From Methylocella sp. (lineage in GTDB: Bacteria > Pseudomonadota > Alphaproteobacteria > Rhizobiales > Beijerinckiaceae), in assembly GCA_037200525.1 (NCBI GenBank), contig JBBCGG010000001.1:2336501-2400500 (forward strand): a stretch of DNA of 64,000 bases. The letters run 5' to 3'. A program made the position numbers and the translations under genes. Below, in pieces: positions 50,531 to 60,300 of the stretch. The notes beneath the pieces are model-generated. The model made no database searches. It worked only from the letters and a program-made list of their open reading frames with translations, and was not told the origin of the DNA. How positions within the stretch are numbered: position 1 is the stretch's first letter; each line of letters begins with the position of its first letter.

Positions 50531-50852
50531 AGTCGCCGTTGGCCTTGCGGCCGCGGGACCAGATGAGGGTGTAGCCATCGCCGTCCTCATCGTCGAAGAG
50601 GTTGGCGTAGATCGGCGCGTTGAAGCTCGGATCGTCCAGCTTGACCGAGAGATAGTCGCGGCCCTCGTTGGAGCGCTTCGACCAAGCGGCTCCGATCTCG
50701 GCACGGCCGACATAGATCCGATGGCTGGGGGCGTTGTCGTTGGCTCGGTTGGTCTCGGGGACGATGCGGACATTCTTCGTCTGGACGCTCAGGGTGACGA
50801 TCTCGCCCTGGAACTCGCTGCCGGACTTCTTGAAGGAACCGATGTTGGCCAT
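50529..50852 (-). CDS. DUF736 family protein
   Basis: A 107-residue DUF736 protein: MANIGSFKKSGSEFQGEIVT, RIYVGRAEIGAAWSKRSNEG and FNAPIYANLFDDEDG near the C-terminus. The family is common in ICEs and plasmids of alphaproteobacteria and is thought to be a small single-domain accessory; its function is unknown. The ATG at 50852 has GGAGAAGTGAC upstream. A 37-bp leader element repeated before the DUF2493 gene lies about 105 bp upstream. Confidence 0.9.
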   Translation of the reverse strand: MANIGSFKKSGSEFQGEIVTLSVQTKNVRIVPETNRANDNAPSHRIYVGRAEIGAAWSKRSNEGRDYLSVKLDDPSFNAPIYANLFDDEDGDGYTLIWSRGRKANGD

Positions 50853-50956
50853 GTCACTTCTCCTTAGCTGTTTCGAGCCCGCGACCACCGCGGCCTCGAT
50901 GGCGATCGGGAAGCCGAAGGCGATCGACGACGCACCCGTTCGCGGGCCGGAGCGCA

Positions 50957-50993
50957 GCGGAGGATGGCGGCGGTAGACTTTCTTGCCTCGCGA
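50957..50993 (-). repeat. 37-bp leader repeat, copy 1 (upstream of DUF736)
   Basis: Starts GCGGAGGATGGCGG and ends TTGCCTCGCGA on the + strand. It matches 31 of 37 positions with a copy at 56054-56090. Both lie about 105-112 bp upstream of - strand genes (DUF736 and DUF2493), so they are probably shared promoter or leader elements read on the - strand. The surrounding stretch 50853-51220 holds no gene I can support. Confidence 0.6.
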
Positions 50994-51220
50994 GGAATGG
51001 CCAAAGGCCAGGGGAAGAAAGTCGATCCGTCCGCCGTTGCGTCTCAGGCGATCGAGGCGCAGCCGTCCTTCGGCCAGATCAAGCCATGGAGAGGCCGTGT
51101 GGTCCGCACGCCGAACAGCATCCTCGGGAGAAGACGTGGCGGACGTCGAACGTCCCGCACAAGAGGCTTGGCTTTCCAGGCGAAGAAAAGGAAGCCCTGG
51201 CGTTCAGAAAGGACGAACTC

Positions 51221-51382
51221 ATGACGCGGCTATCCGTGCGGACGGCGCCGCTGCCGATGGAACGTGTCTCAGTCGGCCTCGAGGCGCCGGCCAACCCGAG
51301 CGCTCAAACGAAGGCCTTGGCGTTACCGGTCACGCGAACGAGCCCCATTCACCGCACCGAAATTCAACATCTTCGACGATGA
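51221..51382 (+). CDS. Possible small ORF or gene remnant
   Basis: A 53-residue frame starting MTRLSVRTAPLPMERVSVGL with AAGGA 7 bases before the ATG. Just before its stop, another frame reads FNIFDDEDGPG, which resembles the C-terminal FDDEDG tail of DUF736-like proteins, so this may be a decayed or frameshifted small gene. Evidence is weak: no family match and a short length. Confidence 0.3.
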   Translation: MTRLSVRTAPLPMERVSVGLEAPANPSAQTKALALPVTRTSPIHRTEIQHLRR

Positions 51383-51395
51383 GGACGGCCCAGGC

Positions 51396-51872
51396 TCACC
51401 CGTCCCGGGTCGCTCCCGCCAATGGAAACGATGCCGGACCTCCAGCGCCCCGCCGATCGACATGTGGCGGGACAAACAGCGACATGCGCGCCCAGGCCGT
51501 GCCACCGACAAGGACAGCGCCGACAACCGCGAAGGCCTCGCGCCAGCCTTCGGACGGCACGCCGATATGGGCGAGCCCAAACGTCGCGTGGTAGCCTGCG
51601 ATGGCGGCCGGCACGGCGAAGAGGAGCGCGATTGCGGCGCGGATGAGCGGCGTTCGCACCGTCGCGAAGGCGATCTGCCCGATCGCCAGGGTCGCGCCGC
51701 CAGCGAGAACGCCGACAACAAGCGCGCCGATGACGCCCGAGCCGCTGTGGAAGGCGGCGAGTCCCGCTGTCAGGCCCGCGAAGAATGGGAGCGCGTAAAC
51801 CGCGAGCGTGAACAGCAGCCAGCAGAGGAAGCCGATGGCGGCAACGCTCAGAACAAGTCCGATGACGAGCAT
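51396..51872 (-). CDS. Small polytopic membrane protein, unknown
   Basis: A 158-residue protein with about four hydrophobic segments: LVLSAAIGF-like start (LVIGLVLSVAAIGFLCWLLF), ALPFFAGLTAGLAAF, VIGALVVGVLAGGATLAIG and AAIALLFAVPAAIAGYHATF. Conserved Gly residues suggest a compact inner-membrane bundle. Genes like this accompany DUF736 in related elements, but I know no function. The ATG at 51872 directly precedes the first hydrophobic helix. Confidence 0.65.
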   Translation of the reverse strand: MLVIGLVLSVAAIGFLCWLLFTLAVYALPFFAGLTAGLAAFHSGSGVIGALVVGVLAGGATLAIGQIAFATVRTPLIRAAIALLFAVPAAIAGYHATFGLAHIGVPSEGWREAFAVVGAVLVGGTAWARMSLFVPPHVDRRGAGGPASFPLAGATRDG

Positions 51873-52018
51873 GGTGGATGTCTCCGTGACAAAGGGTCGA
51901 ACGGTCGCGCCCACCACCACCACCATGGCGCACTGCCGAGTATAGCCGAAGGTGATGTAGGGTGGCAGCGGAAATCTGGGTGGGATTTCCGCCGCCGCTT
52001 GGTGCGACCGGTGCCCCT

Positions 52019-52192
52019 TCAGGGTTGGAAGGGGTCGAATTCATGAATGATCGTGGCTGGGTCGCCGTCATATTCGGCTGACGGCATGACGCCGTATTCG
52101 CCGTTGCCGACGTGAAAGACGGTGATGCAGACCATCAAGGTGGTGGCGAGGTTCCAACCACGTGCGTGAGCGATCGAAAGGGCTTGAGACAT
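52019..52192 (-). CDS. Short conserved-looking ICE protein, unknown
   Basis: A 57-residue protein (MSQALSIAHARGWNLATTLM, ending IIHEFDPFQP). The sequence has a defined start with GAGCCGGAACG upstream and a tidy C-terminus, which speaks for a real gene despite its length. The function is unknown; the composition suggests a small soluble domain with a central hydrophobic strand. Confidence 0.55.
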   Translation of the reverse strand: MSQALSIAHARGWNLATTLMVCITVFHVGNGEYGVMPSAEYDGDPATIIHEFDPFQP

Positions 52193-52719
52193 CGTTCCGG
52201 CTCCTGTCTTGGAGGCGGGGACCATCCCCGCGCGACAGGCGCCCGATGTGTCCGGCCCAGGGCCGCAATCACCGCGCAGGCGAAGCCGAAGAGGCCGCAC
52301 GCTCGCGTAGCGGACCCTTCACGGGTTGATGGCGTCAGGCCCTGGGCCGGACCAAGGATCAGCGCTATTGGGAGCGGGGTGGTGTAAGGCTTCGAGTCCG
52401 GGCAGCTCGGAAATGGACCGCGTGCTGATGGTAACGTCGAATTTTGGCGCCACTCACCGCCGCATTGGGCGGTTTTGTGACGGTTCGCTTGCGGGTCAGG
52501 ATGGGTCTTGATCGGACATTCGGCTCAAGGCCGGGTTCGGCCGACAGCAGATGGGCAGCGTTCGGATGGAATTGGTGCGTGGCAGCCATTGCTTGAATCC
52601 GGCTTGAGGCAAAGCATATGAACGACCAAAAAACACTCGCCCACCACCTACCAAGGTGAACTCCTGATTTTTCGGAATTGCTTGCATATGCGGATTTTAC
52701 GGCCTTCAGCGAGTCTGCC
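52193..52719. other. Intergenic region before the HNH/nuclease-like pair
   Basis: These 527 bp hold no supported gene. The part nearest 52600-52719 is less GC-rich than its surroundings and must contain the promoter of the + strand two-gene cassette; the opposite end is upstream of the 57-residue - strand gene. I saw no hairpin terminator or repeat of note. Confidence 0.35.
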
Positions 52720-53475
52720 ATGAGCCCGGTCGCCGGGGCGAGCTCGATCATGGTTGCGCAGCCGCCGTGCTGGATCTGCGGCGGCCCCGGCGACAGCGGC
52801 GAGCACAAAACGAAGCGTTCGGATCTCAAGGCTGTTTTCGGTCGGCCGACGCAACAGCAGCCGCTGTTCTTTCACGATCGAACTCGCAAAAATCAGCGGG
52901 TTGGGAGTCTCGACGCGAAGCTACTCAAGTCGCCCGGTCGGATCTGCCAGAATTGCAACTCGACACGCACCCAGCCTTACGATCGCGCCTGGGAAACTCT
53001 GTCAGAATATTTTCGCACCGCTATGCCTGCGCTCGCGCCCGACGCCGTCGTGCGGCTCAATCGCATGTTCTCCTATGATACCCGGCAGCAGATGCTGAAC
53101 GTCCACCAGTTCTTCGTAAAGGCTTTCGGCTGCTTGGTGATCGAAGGATCCTTGCCAATCGATATAAGCGGTTTCGCAGACGCTCTTATGAACGATCGGG
53201 CGCACCCGCTCGTGCACCTGAAATTTGGTGTCCCCTCAGCCAGCACCCGAGTCACTGCCGGCAGATCCGACGTGTGGGCCTTGCCGCTAAACGCCGATGG
53301 ACGATCTACTTTCATCTCGTGGTTTTACGATCTGCCGCATGTCTGGGTTTTGGTGATGTTTGCCGTACCGGGTGAGCGACGCGACGGCCTCGTCGGCGCC
53401 TGGCACCCCAGCGCTGGCAGCAAGGCCATCACGATGTCCGATTTTCGCTATGCTGAGGAGATGCAGGCGACATGA
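52720..53475 (+). CDS. HNH-like zinc protein (cargo pair, gene 1)
   Basis: A 251-residue protein with an N-terminal HNH-type layout: CWICGG (first Cys pair), GEHKTKRSD (candidate His), and CQNCNSTRTQPYDRAWE (second Cys pair with the Asn). This arrangement occurs in HNH endonucleases, where two CxxC pairs hold zinc and His/Asn catalyse cutting. The C-terminal 150 residues are unassigned. The start is uncertain between 52720 and 52750. Its stop overlaps the start of the next gene (ATGA), so they are a coupled pair, probably a defence system. Confidence 0.65.
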   Translation: MSPVAGASSIMVAQPPCWICGGPGDSGEHKTKRSDLKAVFGRPTQQQPLFFHDRTRKNQRVGSLDAKLLKSPGRICQNCNSTRTQPYDRAWETLSEYFRTAMPALAPDAVVRLNRMFSYDTRQQMLNVHQFFVKAFGCLVIEGSLPIDISGFADALMNDRAHPLVHLKFGVPSASTRVTAGRSDVWALPLNADGRSTFISWFYDLPHVWVLVMFAVPGERRDGLVGAWHPSAGSKAITMSDFRYAEEMQAT

Positions 53476-54731
53476 GCACTTCGCCCCATCTCCATGCGCG
53501 AATTGCTGCCGTGCTCAATGGCCGGTTTCCGAACAACAAGATCGCGCTGAGCCACTTCGGCCAACTGCTGATCGAGTACGTTGAAGCCGATATCGGGCCA
53601 CCACATCTTGTGGCCGAACTCGAAACTGGCGACGAAGGCAAATTGTCGTCGTACATCTGGGAAGCGATGCTCTATCGACACCTGCGAGGGCAGGGTTACG
53701 AACCGGTAGGTGTCACCAAGCGCACTGGGCAACACGGCCCCGACTTTCGGGTTGAGCATGCAGGCCGGACTATCTGGATCGAGGCGGTTGTGCCAGGCCC
53801 GCATGGTATTCCAGCCAACTATCTCGAGTCCCCGGTGCTGGGCGGAGAAATCCGCGTGAAAACGAAGCCCAACGATGAGCGCGTTCTGCGGTGCACGTCT
53901 GTGATTGCTGACAAGCGACTCAAGCTGGACCAGTATCGAGCGATAGGCGTTATCGGGGCCAACGATTGCGCGGTGATCGCGGTGAACATTTGCCGCCTGT
54001 CGGATTGGGACCCCGACGGCAACGGCATCAGCCAGTACCCACTCTCGATGGAAGCCGTATTTCCTATCGGCCCTTTGGCGGTGCCGCTAACACCCGACGG
54101 CAAGATCGATGGTCCCGCGCAGAATGTGCCTCGCTTTGCCGTCCGCAAGGCGAGCGGAAAGGAGATTGAAACAGCTATTTTTCTTACCCCGGATTTCGCA
54201 GGCGTGAGCGCAGTGATCCAGGCGCACCAGCGCGACATGCACGAGAAAAATTTGATTCTGTCGACGATCCACAATCCGTTGGCCATCATCAAGCTGCCGA
54301 CCGGACTGTTCGGGGCCTACAAGGAATTCGTGGCGAAAGAGCACGACGACGGCTACCAGATCCGCGATGTTCGCCTCGAGGCGCGTCTGCACGAGCTGAT
54401 CGAAAGCGTGACCCTTCGGTTTCGGCGCAGGGAGGATCGAGTCGTGCGCACGATTACGGCGGCCGAGGCTGGCGACTTCGTCGGCGAGGTCGGGAAGTGT
54501 CATGACAACGTGAATCGTTGGTGTTTCGCGCACTACGACCACACCGCTGCGAGTGGGTGGTTGATTTCGGGCGACTGCATCCTTGACAAGCATTCTCTCG
54601 TCAACACCGGCGACAGCGAGCTCGTCGAGATCACGCCAATGTCGGACGAGGCACACCGGACATTCCTTCCGCACGACGGGACCGAGGACGAGTTCATTAG
54701 GTTGCCGAACCAGATCGTCTCCGCGCGATGA
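53472..54731 (+). CDS. PD-(D/E)XK-like protein with C-terminal Cys/His domain (cargo pair, gene 2)
   Basis: A 419-residue protein. Residues 60-110 resemble a restriction-endonuclease-like fold: YIWEAMLYRHLRGQGYEP, then GPDFRVEHAGRTIWIEAVV, where Asp 91 and Glu 104 match the D...ExK pattern but the Lys position is Val. The C-terminal domain has GKCHDNVNRW (Cys 343) and LDKHSLV (His 374) followed by LVEITP, a pattern seen in papain/transglutaminase-like folds. It may combine a nuclease-like and a peptidase-like part. It overlaps the HNH-like gene by 4 bp. No specific family is recognised. Confidence 0.55.
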   Translation: MSTSPHLHARIAAVLNGRFPNNKIALSHFGQLLIEYVEADIGPPHLVAELETGDEGKLSSYIWEAMLYRHLRGQGYEPVGVTKRTGQHGPDFRVEHAGRTIWIEAVVPGPHGIPANYLESPVLGGEIRVKTKPNDERVLRCTSVIADKRLKLDQYRAIGVIGANDCAVIAVNICRLSDWDPDGNGISQYPLSMEAVFPIGPLAVPLTPDGKIDGPAQNVPRFAVRKASGKEIETAIFLTPDFAGVSAVIQAHQRDMHEKNLILSTIHNPLAIIKLPTGLFGAYKEFVAKEHDDGYQIRDVRLEARLHELIESVTLRFRRREDRVVRTITAAEAGDFVGEVGKCHDNVNRWCFAHYDHTAASGWLISGDCILDKHSLVNTGDSELVEITPMSDEAHRTFLPHDGTEDEFIRLPNQIVSAR

Positions 54732-55003
54732 AAGGGAACGACTTGCCCCTCTCGGAAGGGGCCGCCCTCGTGTCTATCGGGACTCGCGCCGGGGAGGCGC
54801 TACCGACGAACGCTGATTGGTAGCGCTGCCTTGAACGCGCCGACGAAGTCGCGAGTTCGAGCGACGACGTCGTCACGACGGGGAGCTGCCACCCGAGCGA
54901 CTGCGCGACACCAAGGAAATAGCGAAGGTCCGGTTCCTGGATAGCTCGGCACGCCAGCCTATGGCCATGTCGGGTCGAGTGCAGTGGTAGGCAGCAACGG
55001 CGC

Positions 55004-55942
55004 TCACGCGCCGCCGCTCCCGAATTTCCAGACCGGAATGCCGAACTTCTTTGCCTTGTCAGCGAGGTTGTCCTGAATGCCGGTGCCGGGGAAGACCATT
55101 ACCCCGATCGGCAGCACATCGAGCATCGCATCGTTGCGTTTGAACGGCGCTGCCTTGGCGTGCTTGGTCCAGTCGGGCCTGAAGGCGATCTGAGGCACCT
55201 TGCGGTGGTCGGCCCATTTGGCGGCGATAAGTTCGGCGCCCTTGGGCGAACCGCCGTGCAGCAGCACCATGTCGGGGTGCTTGGCGTGGACGCGGTCGAG
55301 TTTGTCCCAGATCAGGCGATGATCGTTGAAGTCGAAGCCGCCGGTGAAGGCGATCTTGGGGCCGGCGGGCAATAGCACCTCGTTTTCAGCCCGGCGCCTG
55401 GCGGCGAGGAAGTCGCGGCTGTCGATCACGGCCGAGGTCAGGTTGCGGTGGCTGACCTTCGATCCTGAGCGCGGCCGCCAGGCCGAATGGGTGTGACGCT
55501 CGAACTGGTCGGCGGCCTGGTCGCGGAAGAACTCCATGATGTTCCTGCGCTCGATCAGCGTCTGCCCTTCGGCGGTGAGGCGCTCCAGTTCGACCGAGCG
55601 GATCTCGGAGCCATCCTGTTCCTTCTGGCTGCGCTTCTGCGCCTGCTCGTTGTCGTCGAGTTCGCGTTCGATCCGGCCGATGGTGCGGTGGAAGAGATTG
55701 ACCGTCGACCAGAGCAGATCTTCGAGGTCGGGTTCGAGGCGGGTGTCCACCAAGGTGGCGACGAGGGCGTCGAAGATGTCGGCGATGGCGACGGCGACGT
55801 TCTGGGCTTCGGGCAGTGGCCTCGGGTCGGGTTCGTCCTGGAAGGGGCGATAGCCGTAGAGTTGGAGTTCGGCGAGGACGTGATCGGTCGTGGATGAGGT
55901 GTGCGGCGGCTCGTAGCCGGTGTTGTCGTGTTCGGTCGTCAT
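55004..55942 (-). CDS. DUF2493 (SLOG-type) protein
   Basis: A 312-residue protein with an extended helical N-terminal region and a C-terminal DUF2493 domain (GPKIAFTGGFDFNDHRLIWD, MVLLHGGSPKGAELIAAKWA, VMVFPGTGIQDNLADKAKKF), a Rossmann-like SLOG fold thought to bind nucleotides. It is a common ICE accessory of unknown role. The ATG at 55942 has AAGGAAAG at a good distance and the repeated 37-bp leader lies about 112 bp upstream. Confidence 0.85.
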   Translation of the reverse strand: MTTEHDNTGYEPPHTSSTTDHVLAELQLYGYRPFQDEPDPRPLPEAQNVAVAIADIFDALVATLVDTRLEPDLEDLLWSTVNLFHRTIGRIERELDDNEQAQKRSQKEQDGSEIRSVELERLTAEGQTLIERRNIMEFFRDQAADQFERHTHSAWRPRSGSKVSHRNLTSAVIDSRDFLAARRRAENEVLLPAGPKIAFTGGFDFNDHRLIWDKLDRVHAKHPDMVLLHGGSPKGAELIAAKWADHRKVPQIAFRPDWTKHAKAAPFKRNDAMLDVLPIGVMVFPGTGIQDNLADKAKKFGIPVWKFGSGGA

Positions 55943-56053
55943 TGTGCTTTCCTTCGTCGGATCGACCGCGCCCATCGCGGCCTTCATGGCGACGAAAGGC
56001 GGCGGGCGGACCGGACCTGCACCGCGCAGCGAAGCGGAAGCGGCCGAAGCAAA

Positions 56054-56090
56054 GCGGAGGATGGCGGGGGCCGGCTATTTTGCCTCGCGA
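56054..56090 (-). repeat. 37-bp leader repeat, copy 2 (upstream of DUF2493)
   Basis: Matches the copy at 50957-50993 at 31 of 37 positions, with identical outer blocks GCGGAGGATGGCGG and TTGCCTCGCGA. It lies in the 351-bp gap 55943-56293, which contains no gene I can support. The equal spacing from both downstream ATGs indicates a shared regulatory or leader function. Confidence 0.6.
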
Positions 56091-56293
56091 TGTAAAGGCG
56101 GCCCTCTTCCTTAAACGGGGCCCGCCGACGGAAAATAGTCGGCCATCCGCCATTGCTGGGCCGGGCCGTTTGCCGCAAGGGTCGCCCTCTCAGAAGGCCG
56201 TGGGCGCGGTCCTCTCCGACAAGGCTGGAGAGCATCACGACCGAATTCGGCATGAGACCGGCGGCGCCGCGGACATCATTTTCCCGTGCCGCT

Positions 56294-57334
56294 TCATGCC
56301 GCCAATTCCATGAAACGAGCGACGTCTTCCGGAGCGATCTGCACCCGCAACGCTGCCCGTAGCTCATCGATGCCGAGCGTGCGGAGATCCTCGTTGAAGT
56401 CACCCAGTTGTGGCGACAGGGCTATCGCCTCGATCCCGACCTCGTTCGCCCGGTCGATCAGGCTCGCCATGGCGCCGTCCCCGGCCGGATCGTCGTCGCG
56501 GGCGATGTAGAGCCGGCGCAGTGTCGCGGGGAACAGGATGGCGGCGAGGTGTGCGGCCGAGAGCGCGGCCACCATCGGCATGGTCGGCATGACGCATCGC
56601 AGCGACAGCATGGTCTCGATGCCTTCACCGGCCGCCAAGACATTGTGCGCCACATCGAAACGGACGGCGTTGCCCAGGAGGTTGCCCATCGCGCGTCTCG
56701 GCGTGTCGATTGCCGCCTTGTCCTGCCCCGATGGGTCGAGCCAGGTGCGGTGCGCCCCGGTGATCGTGCCGGCGAGATCGGTGACGGCTGCGATCATCGC
56801 CGGCCAGGTCTCGGTCGGGGAATGCCGATCTGGTCGGTAGTAGCAGCGTGGGTGGAAGCGGAGACTTCCGGTTCCGTGCAAAGCCGTAATGCCGCGTTTG
56901 CGCAAATACGTTTCGACGACTGTGCCAGAAATCGGCTGCGCCATGGCGAAGAGGCGGCGTGCTGATTCCGGCGATCCCGCCGGTGCGGGCGATGGTCGCC
57001 GTTGATGGTCCGGCTCCGGCTCCGATCTCGGTAGGCTCAGAAAATGCCGGGCCTCAATGGCGACGTCGCGAAAATCGGCAAGGCCACAGCTCTCGCGGAT
57101 GACATCGAGGAGGTCGCCGTGATCGCCGGTCGCCGCGTCGGTCCATTTGCCGGCCGAACCCTTGCCGGAGTCCGGTCCTTTCAACCGGACGAACAGGGAG
57201 CGGCCGGGCGTATTCCTCACGTCGCCGACCAGCCAATAGCGGCCTTCGCGGCGGCCGTTGGAGAGATAATGACGGCACACCGCCTCGGCATCGCGCGCGA
57301 GACGTTGCGCCAGTTCGGCGGCATCGAGCGCCAT
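56294..57334 (-). CDS. Toprim-domain primase-like protein
   Basis: A 346-residue protein with a DUF7146-like N-terminal region (LVGDVRNTPGRSLFVRLKG) and a C-terminal toprim fold: VLAAGEGIETMLSL holds the acidic Glu and LYIARDDDPAGDGA the Asp-rich motif. Such proteins are found next to strawberry-notch helicases on plasmids and ICEs and may act in DNA priming or processing after transfer. It starts 2 bp after the upstream helicase gene ends. Confidence 0.85.
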   Translation of the reverse strand: MALDAAELAQRLARDAEAVCRHYLSNGRREGRYWLVGDVRNTPGRSLFVRLKGPDSGKGSAGKWTDAATGDHGDLLDVIRESCGLADFRDVAIEARHFLSLPRSEPEPDHQRRPSPAPAGSPESARRLFAMAQPISGTVVETYLRKRGITALHGTGSLRFHPRCYYRPDRHSPTETWPAMIAAVTDLAGTITGAHRTWLDPSGQDKAAIDTPRRAMGNLLGNAVRFDVAHNVLAAGEGIETMLSLRCVMPTMPMVAALSAAHLAAILFPATLRRLYIARDDDPAGDGAMASLIDRANEVGIEAIALSPQLGDFNEDLRTLGIDELRAALRVQIAPEDVARFMELAA

Positions 57335-57336
57335 CG

Positions 57337-60300
57337 TTACGCCGCCGCCCGCTCGGCGACGCGCGCGAGCGGATAGCGTTCCAGCACCTTCGCCAGGATC
57401 GCCGGGCCGGCGGCGTCGGTCGGGACGAACATCCTGAGCTTCCACGAGATGATCTCATGGAACAGGCCGTAGGCCCGCAGCCGGTCACGCATGGCGTCGG
57501 TGAAGCCGGTCAGTTCGATGCGACCCACGCCCATGACGCGGACGCGGCGAAGCTGAAGCCCTTCGGCAAGATCGAGGATGGTCCTGCCATCCATCAGCGC
57601 GGTGAAGGCGTCATCGGCCGACAGGTTCGACGGGCCGGTTTCAAGCGCACTGGCGACCCATGCCGACGAAACCTTGCGACCGACGATGCGTTCGCCCGCA
57701 TCGGTCTGGAGCCGATAGACCCGCGTCGACTCGTTCGGCAGACGCTTCCAGATCGGCAGCAAGAGGCCGGCGACGATATGGATCGCGCTGTCGGTGAACT
57801 CCGGCACCTCGGCGAGTTCCGCCGCCCAGGCGCCGGCGAAGATTTCGCGGTCGGCTTCCCGCCAATGCGTCTGGGGCATCATCGCCAGCGGCATGGCGGG
57901 ATGCTCCATCGGCCGGATGAGTCGCACGCGGCGTTCGACCTCGCCATCGTCGAGCATCAGACTCGGCGCGGGAACCTGCACGGCGGCGCGGCCCGACTGG
58001 CTGTTGATCAGCAGCAGAGCGCGGGGATCGGAGAGCCTACCCAACGCCTCGTCGAGCGTGACCGGCCGGTTGCGCTCGCGCTGCGTGATGGTGAGCAGGC
58101 GGGTTTCCGCCGAGGTGCCGGGGTGAGTGTAGATGGTCTGCCGGCCGGTGACGACGAAGCTCTCCGCCGTCAACGTCTCCAGCCCGACGTCGTAGATTCC
58201 CGATGCGATCGCGCCCTCGATACGGGCGGTCAGGAGCTGCTCGAACGCCGTGAACAGGATGTTCTGCAGGTCGATGGTCAGCGCCAGCAGCCGATTGAGG
58301 AAGGTGGTGATGGGCGGCAGTTCGTCCCTGATGCCGTTGCTGTCGGTCAGCTTCAGCCCGGTTGCATCCTCGAACGCGCCCAGCGAGCACCCCTCGACCT
58401 TGCCCATGACCAGTAGGACATAGAGCTGGCGCAACGCGTCGCGGGCGTAGTGGCTCTCCAGATTGTCTTCGGGCCTGAACAGGCCTTGCCCGCCGGTCTG
58501 GCGCTGGCCCTTGGTGATGGCGCCGAGCGTGTCGAGCCGGCGGGCGATGGTCGAGAGGAAGCGCTTCTCGGCCTTCACGTTCGTCGCGATCGGCCTAAAT
58601 AGCGGCGGCTGCGCTTGGTTGGTGCGGTTGGTCCGCCCCAGGCCTTGGATGGCGGCGTCGGCCTTCCATCCGGCCTCCAGCAGATAGTGGACGCGCAGGC
58701 GGCGGTTCTTCGCCGACAGTTCGGCATGGTAGGAGCGTCCAGTGCCACCCGCGTCCGAGAAGACGAGGATGCGCTTGGCGTCGTCCATGAAGGCTTGCGT
58801 CTCGGCGAGATTTGCCGAACCCGCACGGTTCTCGACAGCGAGGCGATCGACGCCATCCGATCCGCATCTGCGGATGATCCGGCGCGAGCGCCCCGTCACC
58901 TCGGCCACCAACTCCGTGCCGAAGCGCTGGACGATCTGGTCGAGCGCGCCATGGACTGGCGGCAGCGACGCGAGCTTCTCGATCAACCGGTCTCGGCGGG
59001 CGACGGCCTCGCGGCACTGCACGGGCTGACCATCGCGATAGACGGGCCGCGAGGAGAGATTGCCCTCGCTGTCGGTGAAGGGCTCGTAGAGCTGGGTCGG
59101 GAAGCTGTGCGCCAGATAATCCAGCACGTACTCGCGTGGAGTGATGTCGACCTGGACGTCGCCCCATTCCTCGGTCGGAATCTCGGCAAGGCGGCGCTCC
59201 ATCAGCGCCTCGCCGGTCGAGACAATCTGGATCACCGCGGCATGGCCAGCCGTCAGATCGCGCTCGACGGCGGCGATCAGAGAAGGCGTCTTCATCGCCG
59301 TGATGAGGTGGTTAAAGAAACGCTGCTTGGCACTCTCGAAGGCTGAGCGGGCGGCGGACTTGGCCTGCGCGTTCAGCGTGCCCGTTTCGCCGGTGACGTT
59401 GGTCGCCTCCAGCGCGGCGTCGAGATTGTTGTGGATGACGCCGAACGCGCCCGCATAGGCGTCGTAGATGCGGATCTGCTCGTCGGTGAGCCGGTGCTCG
59501 ACCAGCTCATATTCGACGCCTTCATAGGAGAGCGAGCGGGCCGCGTAGAGGCCGAGCGCCTTCATGTCGCGCGCCAGGACCTCCATCGCCGCGACGCCGC
59601 CGGCCTCGATCGCCTCGACGAACTCGGCCCGCGTGGCGAAGGGGAAATCCTCGCCGCCCCAAAGGCCGAGCCGCTGGGCGTAGGCGAGATTGTGGACGGT
59701 GGTGGCGCCGGTCGCCGAGACATAGACGACGCGTGCGTTCGGCAGCGCGTGCTGAAGCCGGAGCCCCGCACGGCCCTGCTGCGATGCCGCTTGGTCGCCG
59801 CGTTCTCCCTTGCCGCCTGCTGCGTTCTGCATGGCATGGCTCTCGTCGAAAATGATCACCCCGTCGAAATCGGAGCCCAACCATTCGACGATCTGCCGGA
59901 CCCGCGAAACCTTCTCGTCGCGCGCGTCGGTGCGTAGCGTGGCGTAGGTGGTGAATAGGACGCCTTGCTCCAAGCGGATCGGCGTCCCCTGACGGAAGCG
60001 CGACAGGGGCGTCACCAGAAGCCGCTCTTGCCCAAGCGCCGACCAATCGCGCTGGGCGTCCTCGATCAGCTTGTCGGATTTCGATACCCAGACCGCGCGG
60101 CGGCGGCCCTTCAGCCAGTTGTCGAGCAGGATGCCGGCGACCTGGCGCCCTTTGCCGGCGCCGGTGCCGTCGCCGAGAAACCAGCCGCGGCGGAACCGCA
60201 CGGCGTTTTCAGCGTCGTCGGGCGCGGCCGAGACGATATCGAAGGTCTCGTCCACCGTCCACGATCCGGCGAGATGACCGCAATGGGCCTCCCCGGCATT

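Noticed and set aside
54732-55003. Terminator at GCCCCT-AGGGGC after the nuclease-like gene
   Set aside because: The stem is only 6 bp and has no U-run; too weak to list. The gap otherwise shows nothing.
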